64,000 nt of DNA. Source: Litomosoides sigmodontis. Its lineage: Eukaryota > Nematoda > Chromadorea > Rhabditida > Onchocercidae. The notes beneath the pieces were generated by a model. It was given only the letters and a program-made list of their open reading frames with translations, was not told where the DNA came from and searched no databases. Each line of letters begins with the position of its first letter. Position 1 is the stretch's first letter. The stretch is from assembly GCA_963070105.1 (NCBI GenBank), contig OY718805.1, forward strand, positions 5,018,001 to 5,082,000. Reading direction: 5' to 3'. Shown piece by piece: positions 56,929-64,000 of the stretch. The translations under genes were made by a program, and so were the position numbers.

Positions 56929-57940
56929 ATGAGTGAAAATTATTCGGAAGACTGGAAGAAAGGAAGAGAGAAAGAAAAAGAGCAGAAAGAATTGTCTCCT
57001 AATTTCGGGCCAAAATATTTCCCAGCTAAGAAGACAGTTTCCATATTGGCTGTTATACAACTAATGCTAGCAAGCAGTCATTTTACCGAAAATACAATTT
57101 TGCTTCATCGCAATTTTCATGATTTTTATGACAGTGAAAGTCGGTAAGTTACTTTCTTACATGGAATCGTTCGGGAAATATTCGTTTTATGCCCAAACCA
57201 TTGAATAAAAAAGTTTTCCTTCAAATTCATTTTAACCATTTCGATGTTAGAAGATGTAATCTCTCAGTAACAATTCATAATGTGTCGGATAGAAAGGGTC
57301 GCTGTTTCATCGATGAAAAGATCTGGCGATTTCTCGAACTTTGGAAGTTGTAAGACGCATTTTTCGTATCCTGAATTACGCAGAGTACCAAGTCCTTAAA
57401 AGTCATTAAAAGTTTCAAATTGGCATCACGAAGGCAGTCATTCTAAACCGCTTAGGATGATGTCCTAGACTACTTCTGCAGTAAGCTCAGACAACAAAAT
57501 TTTTGCTTTTCAGTTTGGTGGTAACTATAGTTTGGGCACTTACGTTTTGTTGGATTTTGTGTACACTCATACTACTTATCGGATTATTCAGTAATTTACC
57601 GTCGCTTCTCTTAGTGCATATTGTTTTCTCGGTATATTTCCTTGTTGGCAGTGTATGTTACTAAGTCATTAGTGATATTTACGTACTGAGTTTTAACTAC
57701 CATGCATATCTATTCATCATGCAGTGGAAAACAAGTAATACTTCCAAACGCATAAATGAAGTTTCATTTTTGAAATTTCAGATTTTTTGGTTGCCATGCA
57801 AGATTGTCATCTTACTGATTATGCTAATTTCGACAGCAAGCCTTCCACCTCTTCTTCTTGTTTTTTCTATTTGTGTCATTACTGCTGTATCATTGCCACA
57901 TGAATGGAGTTATTATCGTCAAATGCGCGCTTTGCTGTAA
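56929..57940 (+). CDS. Small multi-pass membrane protein, family not recognised
   Basis: Three exons, 56929-57143, 57514-57631 and 57782-57940, join in frame (phases 2 and 0) to 163 residues. The first about 30 residues are charged and soluble (SEDWKKGREKEKEQK). About four hydrophobic helices follow: one around SILAVIQLMLASS, one in exon 2 (VVTIVWALTFCWILCTLILL), the next close behind (LPSLLLVHIVFS), and one or two in exon 3. The end is a short polar tail (EWSYYRQMRALL). No signature motif is seen. Layout resembles small nematode four-helix membrane proteins of unknown role. Exon junctions are good GT-AG sites, so I am confident it is a gene but not of its function. Confidence 0.75.
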
Positions 57941-58240
57941 TATATTGCTTTGTTCAAACAGTTCTTAAAATACGAGTTGAAATTGAACATCATGAGCGAA
58001 AAATAAGGGTGATTTTTCATAACACATTTTTTGCAAAAGCGTAGAATAGGAGCTCACAATGCAATATGAAACATGGAATGAAGGAAGACCTAGTTGAAAT
58101 TAAAAACATGTAGTACGATTCGTTCCAAGAAAAAATAAGACCATAGGAATATAAATTTAAAATATATTAATATACATCGAAAAAAGACGACATGTAATAG
58201 AATGAAATAGAAGACAAGCAAGTAGCGAAGAATTAGTCGA
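57941..58240. other. Convergent 3' region
   Basis: 300 bases between two convergent stop codons, presumably both 3' UTRs. A hydrophobic minus-strand frame across 58090-58330 is out of frame with the upstream exons. Confidence 0.5.
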
Positions 58241-59870
58241 TTAGGATTCCGTCGATGTGGCAAATGACGCAAATAATGATGAAGTCGATCCATTAGGCAC
58301 GGCCACGGATTCGATGCAGAAATCATTTGTACATTCTGAAAGTTGAAAGCAAATTCATAAACAAATTCTATTAATATCGTAGGAAAGGTAACGTTTGAAT
58401 TACCAGTTTCCAAAATAAAAGATATAAGAGTTTTCCTGACAATATAAGTTAAGGTCATTCTAAACTTCAATTCGAAACTTGTTGTTTAGTGGCATGGCAT
58501 TGAGTAAATCAGCAGTGATTGCAATTCAAATAAATACAATCAGTAGTTTCATAAAAACAGAACCTAATTTCAAGTCAAAAAGATTTCAAGGAAAAAACCA
58601 ATGCCTTCTTTATGGAAAAGCACACTGAATATGAGAAAAGCACACGACTAATCGAAATTTTCAGTTAAGACTAACGTGCACTTCGAATATCTACATCGCA
58701 TTGCACTTCCTCCACTTCAATACCTTCCTCCAGCTGGAATCGAACGCATAATTAATTTAAAGTAAAAATGATGTCATCAGAATATATCAAATACATTATT
58801 TCCCTCTAAATCATCGACAATTCAATCAAGTGACTGATGATTTTCACTTTCACAAAGGTGATTTTCACTAAGTTTACAGGAAAATGAATTTACTCTGAAA
58901 ATACCAGATAGTATTTTTATTAATCCTTTTTATTAATCGTTCCGACACTTCCAACAAAGACGTGTGAGTGATAATTTGTCCCAATGCTGGCTGACTAATG
59001 AGGGTGACGACTGAAGAAGTAGGTGGAGAGATCCCACCAACTCACCAGACGTAGAGTTCTGAACGCATTTTTTAACCTTTCGGATATCGAGCTTCTGTTT
59101 CGCGAATCAGCATAGTAGGTCAGGCACGTAAGACTATTTCGTTCTCAAATTCTACTGGAAATGAAGCTGTCCTTGCCTGTGACTGCATCGGCTTCATCTA
59201 GGTAGCAATCAACACATTGAATTCTGTCTCCCTCACTTAGAACCTCTGTAAATTCATTACCGTACTCGGTTTGCATCGACGCCGCAAACAATGTTGAATA
59301 TTTCGATCTTACATCACCGGTTTTTGTTATTCCTTCCGTTTGAGGAAATGTATACAGACTGAAACTCCCATTACCTGTAGAAGTATACTCCGTTTTTCTT
59401 ACATCTTGATCCAGCGCCTGACAAAAGGAGCTCATGGATTTCGTTCCCGCATCTTTCTGCGCTATAACAACTTCGTTTTGAGTATTTGTCAAAGAAAACT
59501 TAGCAGGCTTTTCAGATGCCGAAGTCCCATTATTGAAATCTTTAACTTGGCAGGAAATGTTAACTAAAATTCTTTCAACTTCTGCTTGAACTGTTCTTGA
59601 TTTGGATTCTTTCGATGTTTTGTACCATTTGCCAGCAAAATTCATCTCTCCTTCATCCGTGCGTGACTTTGACTCAAAACTCGCCGATTGTTTTGTAGTT
59701 TTTAAATCCTCAATTTGAACACAAATATTACCGTTGTCTTTTTCGTTGTACATTTCTGGATGTACAGCTATGGAAGCTTCTACCGTTTTCATACAATTTT
59801 CTAACCAGACAACAATGTCCAATGAATTCTTTCTTTCAGAAGTTATAAGTGACAGAAGTTTACCTCGCAT
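58241..59870 (-). CDS. Orphan Ser/Thr- and acid-rich protein
   Basis: Best model is four minus-strand exons: 59156-59870, 58949-59010, 58676-58733 and 58241-58335, in frame, 309 residues. The large first exon (238 codons) is far longer than chance allows in AT-rich DNA. The protein is polar and rich in Ser, Thr, Glu and Lys, with a repeated ESKSRT element (twice, 24 residues apart) and scattered (V/M)Q-(T/C/A) motifs such as ASMQTEYGN and EEVQCDVDIRSA. No domain, signal peptide or membrane segment seen. The short acidic third exon (LEEGIEVEEVQCDVD) and the final exon match in style. The donor of exon 2 (GAA|GTGTCG) is the weakest junction. It lies 685 bases beyond the coiled-coil gene on the same strand. 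Confidence 0.6.
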
Positions 59871-60554
59871 TTCGAGAAACTAGTCTCGGTAAAACAATAC
59901 CGATACTACTTTCTCGTTGAGCACATAGAACTCACCAAAATCACTACAGTGCTCCAGGCACTATAATTAGATCGATGCTATTGAAAGTAACAACATGAAA
60001 TCTAACTTCCAATAAGTTTTTCATCTCAGTATTGTTTTATGTAGCAAACCTGGATAATTTTAAAAAATTTTCCAAAAATCACACAGTACACATTTCACTT
60101 CTGCTTGGCTCGCAACGCCACGGGACATTTAAATATAAGACTTTTTTTCCCAGTGTATCCCGTTAAAGTGCGTTGTCTCGATCAGGAACAACCCAGGGAA
60201 ATGTTCTCCAAATATAGCAATAACAATGCAAATGACGTTTGTGTCTCATTCCTACTTATTGGTGGATTTCTAAAAATGAGAGAAACAGCAGCAACAACCC
60301 CAGATAAGCAATATAACCGTCGACTGTGTGACCACTTAACAGTACAAAGTTTTATACGAAACGACAAGATGAACAAAGTGGGTAAAAAATGAATATCATA
60401 CAAACTTGAGAGCGTAGAAGGAAATGCTACTCAAGGACATCCGAACAACGGATTGCAGTACAGAAATAATTTAAATTGATGAGTCGGATAAATAATATGA
60501 ACGAAGGACATGGAAAGAGAAGTTTTGAAAGCAGGTTCTCTTTATTCTATTCAG
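59871..60554. other. Gap between orphan gene and coiled-coil gene
   Basis: About 680 bases; no coding signal on either strand that fits neighbouring exons. Confidence 0.45.
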
Positions 60555-63500
60555 TTACATCTTCTCAGCACCCTGAAATCCACCACCACCACCTTTCCGC
60601 CGCCGCAATTTATCTTCGTTCTGAAAAAGCCTTGAAGTCCAAAAAATTCCGAATTTCAAAAATGATTTGAACAAATGAGAAACAAACAAAAATTTTTCAA
60701 TTTCCTCACTTTTCTACTGTTCAGTAGTCAGATATGAATATGAAAAAGGAAAACGTAGCGGACAAAGTTCAAAAATTTTAATGAAAATGCAATACAGCTA
60801 CAAGCGTCACCAACTAAGCAGAAGTGATTCTGATGAGCTCACATCCTCTCACGTTAAAATATTTTAGAACTTTAAAATGAAGAAATATCACTTTTATGAA
60901 GAAAATATCACTTTTATAGGAACACATCAGAAAAACAAAAACTAACCACGTGCGGGAAATAATAAGTTTGTGACGCTGTTTCGAATGACTGAAAAAAATG
61001 TGCAATTACGCAAAGGTAGTCTCATTGAAATTGACTTCACTTTTAATGGTATTGAAACTCATTAAATATTGCTTCTTTGCTTCTTAAGAATGCTAAATCT
61101 ATTGATCCTATGTTTAAATCGGGAAATTATTGAAAAAAAAAGAAAACGCAAAAGCACTTTTATATGCATTACTACTCACATTTTTGTCAGTTTTCTTAAG
61201 TTATTGAAAGTTAATTTCTAAGAAGTAAAAACACTTTTTTAATGATTTTACAGAAAAATAGAATTTGGAAGAAGCATATAAAAGATTACTTTAATACAGA
61301 AAGGAGGGATGAGTATGGAGTGAAAGGAACATTTATGAATTAGTTTAAAATTCAAATGATAGAATATACTGAAGAAATTAGAAAAAGATAAAAGATCAGT
61401 ATCAGAAAAACGACTGTATAAAATCGCCTTTTCGAAAGTGCTAAATAGCGTCCGCATTTTCTGGGCGCTTACCTTTACTAACGTGTTATCGCTTGATATC
61501 TCGTTGAATTCTTCCTTCAGTCCATCTATCTTAAGCATGAAAAGATAAAATTTGGCATTTAGCGAAAATTGAAATTTCAACATCATTCACCTCTGATATA
61601 TTCTAATCATTAAATTAAAAATTTTTACCTCCTTCTGTACCGGATAGAAACGCCTTACGGTTACCGGATTATCAAACGCTTGCATTGTTGCCAAACTGCA
61701 ATTAAAAGAAACATAGTGACGAGCGGTAAATTTTGTAAGAATAGAGATTATAAATCGTTGGACGAGGATTTATACATAGCACCTTAAGCCAGTGAAATAA
61801 AATGGGTGAAATGAACTTTATTACAAGCAGTTGATAAATTTACCTTGTCTCTGCCTTTCCATGCACGTCGTCGACCAGACTCTCATCGTCATGCATTACT
61901 GACTTTTCTGAATGATCAATCTTTTTAGCCATTTTCTTGGCCTTCAACAATGAAGCCTGTAGACCAGAAATTTCTGACTTCAATCTCTCATTTTTAGATT
62001 CCTTCTCGGCCAGTTGCTTGTTAGAGATCGCCAGAGCATCCATCAGTTTCCCTTCTCCATTTTTTAATAATCTGTTCTGTTCTAGCATTTCATCCAGCCT
62101 ACGCTCTAGTTCCTCAATCTTCTCTTGCGCTTCGACAAGCTTTTTGCGAAATTCTTGATTAATTTCATTCTTTTTCTGCAGCTCGCTCATCTGCATAATA
62201 CTATCCTCCAACTGTCGTTGCACCTGGATGCATTCTTTCTGTGTATGTTCTAATTTTGTCTTCAGTTCCTCCAAGGCAATCTCACGACTCGTCAATTGAC
62301 ATTTTAAATTTACTACTTCATTGCTCACACTCGCTTCTTCACGATCCAACAAAGCTTGTTTCCTGGCTAACTCTTCAACCAGGCTTTCATTCTTCTGCGT
62401 AAGTAACATAATTTCTTCAAGAAATTTCGATCTTACTTCATTTACCACTTCGTCCTTTAACCTCTCTTTTTCCATTAACAGTTCTTCATATTTCTTTTTC
62501 TGATCAGCACTTTTTTCTTCAACGCTCACATTTTTCTCTTCCAATGTCATGCTATACTTTTCTGTTACACCGAGTTTTTTCCCCAATCCTTCGATCAGTC
62601 GTTGCTGTGATTTCAGCTGTTCACTCAAAGATCTATTCCTTTTCTCAAGTTGTTGCACCTCAATTTCTTTTTGTTGAAATTGCCCTCTCAATGCCTCCAT
62701 TAACTGCATTTCGTCTTCTACGGTACTACCTCCAGGAACATTTTGCACTTGTTCTTCAAGTAAGATTTGAAACCGTTTTGAAATACCATCTGAAATCCAA
62801 TCATTCTCATCAACTAATTTTCTTTTCACTGCCTTTTCCTGTTCCTCCAATCTCTCAGTAAAACTTCCTTCAAATAGTTCGTGATGTATCCCTTCATCTT
62901 TATAAGACGTTCTAGTGCATTGGAATTCTTCCTCGAGTCTTCCCTCAAGCTCTTGATCTGAACTTCCCATAAAACCTTTTAGTTGCATATTCTCGTTCTC
63001 TAGTGGCAGTGGTTCTTCACAATTGATTCCACTTATTTTCAATTTCTTATTTTCAAACTTTTCTAATTCTTGCTTATGTTTGGCATCTTTAAGCTGTTCC
63101 ATCTCCAATTCATCTTCTACTTGCTCCACTTTAATCTCACGTTTCGAGCAAGACTGTCCCGAGACTTCCAAATATTTTTTCAAATTTTCGACGTGATTTT
63201 CCATTTTTCCATTTTTCTTTTCAAACTTCTTGCTTGCATTTGATTTTTTCAAAGTTTCCTCCTCTTGAAATTCTAACTCTGTCAGATTAGACATTTTCAT
63301 TTCATCCTTCATCGTGAATCCAGCAATCTGTTGATCGGATGAGGACTGCTGAGGACCATTTTCGAATTTCGAACTATTGACTAATTTTACATCGAAATCT
63401 TCTGGATCCCATGTCCATTCCTTTTTTTCTACATGCATCATTTTCTGTTCCAATGATTGGTTTGAAGATTGTTTTGAAATATGGTTTTGTTGAAATACTG

Positions 63501-63840
63501 ATTGTTGGTTGGTATCCGAGGTGGCAGTGCTGTTAGTAGATGCAATGCACTTCGCAATGTGCTCCCTTAACTCGCTAACTTCATTCTGCAGTCTCAAGTT
63601 TGTTTGGGCGAGTTCGGCATTGCATCGGAACAAAGCATCATTGTCGGCTATTTTGATTGTCAAGCGGGCCGCTAAAATGGCTAATTGTAGTTGCGGTGTT
63701 GGAGCTGGTTGTTTGGTTTGTCTTAGCTCACGACAAATCGTGCATGGTGTAGAGCAGTTCCACAGATCACTACCACTACTGCCAGATTGTGCTGCTGCAA
63801 CATCCATTAGAACCTTTTTCGGAGATGGGATGAGGTGCAT
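60555..63840 (-). CDS. Long coiled-coil protein
   Basis: Four minus-strand exons: 61844-63840, 61629-61695, 61473-61529 and 60555-60620, in frame, 728 residues. The first exon alone encodes 665. The N terminus has a Cys-rich patch (CSTPCTICREL) and then a helix LAILAARLTIKIADNDALFR that resembles the CC1-box region of dynein-adaptor coiled coils (BICD/TRAK/HAP1 type), but Gly of the usual AAxxG is Thr here. A low-complexity Gln/Ser segment follows, then about 500 residues of heptad-rich Glu/Lys/Leu/Gln coiled coil. The last exon ends basic and Gly-rich (KLRRRKGGGGG). A scaffold or motor-adaptor role is possible, but orthology is not established. A stop codon precedes the first ATG; Met12 (MDVAAAQ) is an alternative start. 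Confidence 0.85.
60877..60915. repeat. Tandem duplication of about 19 bp
   Basis: ATGAAGAAATATCACTTTT (60877-60895) is followed directly by the same word with one extra A (60896-60915), in the last intron of the coiled-coil gene. Confidence 0.9.
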
Positions 63841-64000
63841 AAAAATTTAGAAGCCAACTGTGAGAGTATGTGCTTCTTCAATATTGTAATAAATAATTTA
63901 ATAAATCGTTGCTTTTCTCAGCTGGAAAATACGTAAAATCTCATGGCAAAAATTTCCTAGCACAGGTATGTGGTAAGCAAAATTATTGAAAGGTCTAAAT
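63841..64000. other. 5' flank of coiled-coil gene
   Basis: The last 160 bases hold upstream sequence of the minus-strand coiled-coil gene; nothing further recognised. Confidence 0.4.

Noticed and set aside
58090..58470. Hydrophobic minus-strand frame resembling a C-terminal membrane anchor
   Set aside because: The exon accepted at 58335 is read in another frame that continues the upstream exons in phase and ends properly. The hydrophobic reading does not connect to them.

Overview
The window is nematode nuclear DNA: AT-rich, with small exons split by many introns, TTTCAG/TTTTAG acceptors, and acceptor-like signals just before several start codons, as expected for spliced-leader trans-splicing. 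Intron sizes and gene content suggest a clade III parasite (filaria or a relative). That placement is inference from style, because no alignment could be run. Gene models were built by hand: exons were joined only where reading frame, splice sites and family resemblance agreed.

Layout, left to right. 1-854: last exons of an acyltransferase-3 (NRF-6/NDG-4-like) membrane protein. 3856-5326 (+): TMEM9. 5327-10200: mostly empty, with a 200-bp GTT microsatellite. 10238-16404 (+) and 22453-28065 (+): two complete Pax3/7-type genes in tandem, each with paired domain, octapeptide and homeodomain, and with matching exon boundaries and intron phases. 29850-30407 (-): a small secreted basic protein. 32934-36001 (-): a METTL4/DAMT-1-like adenine methyltransferase. 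36968-39755 (-): a ZIP zinc transporter. 40247-42100 (-): ribosome-biogenesis factor EBP2. 42927-46013 (+): TRMT10C/MRPP1, a mitochondrial RNase P subunit and tRNA methyltransferase. 48146-55438 (+): a 17-exon KDM4/JMJD-2 histone demethylase. 56929-57940 (+): an unrecognised multi-pass membrane protein. 58241-59870 (-): an orphan Ser/Thr-rich gene. 60555-63840 (-): a long coiled-coil protein.

Functional themes are developmental transcription (the Pax pair), chromatin and nucleic-acid methylation (METTL4, KDM4), and RNA/ribosome maturation (EBP2, TRMT10C). EBP2 and TRMT10C are divergent and may share a promoter region. EBP2, ZIP and METTL4 follow one another on the minus strand.

The most striking material is the tandem Pax3/7 pair. 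Both homeodomains carry Cys instead of the near-invariant Trp at position 56, and copy 1 keeps an intact homeodomain only if a GC-AG intron is spliced. Also notable are a nested palindrome just beyond METTL4, a foldback element inside a METTL4 intron, and a probable secreted basic peptide gene with dibasic sites.
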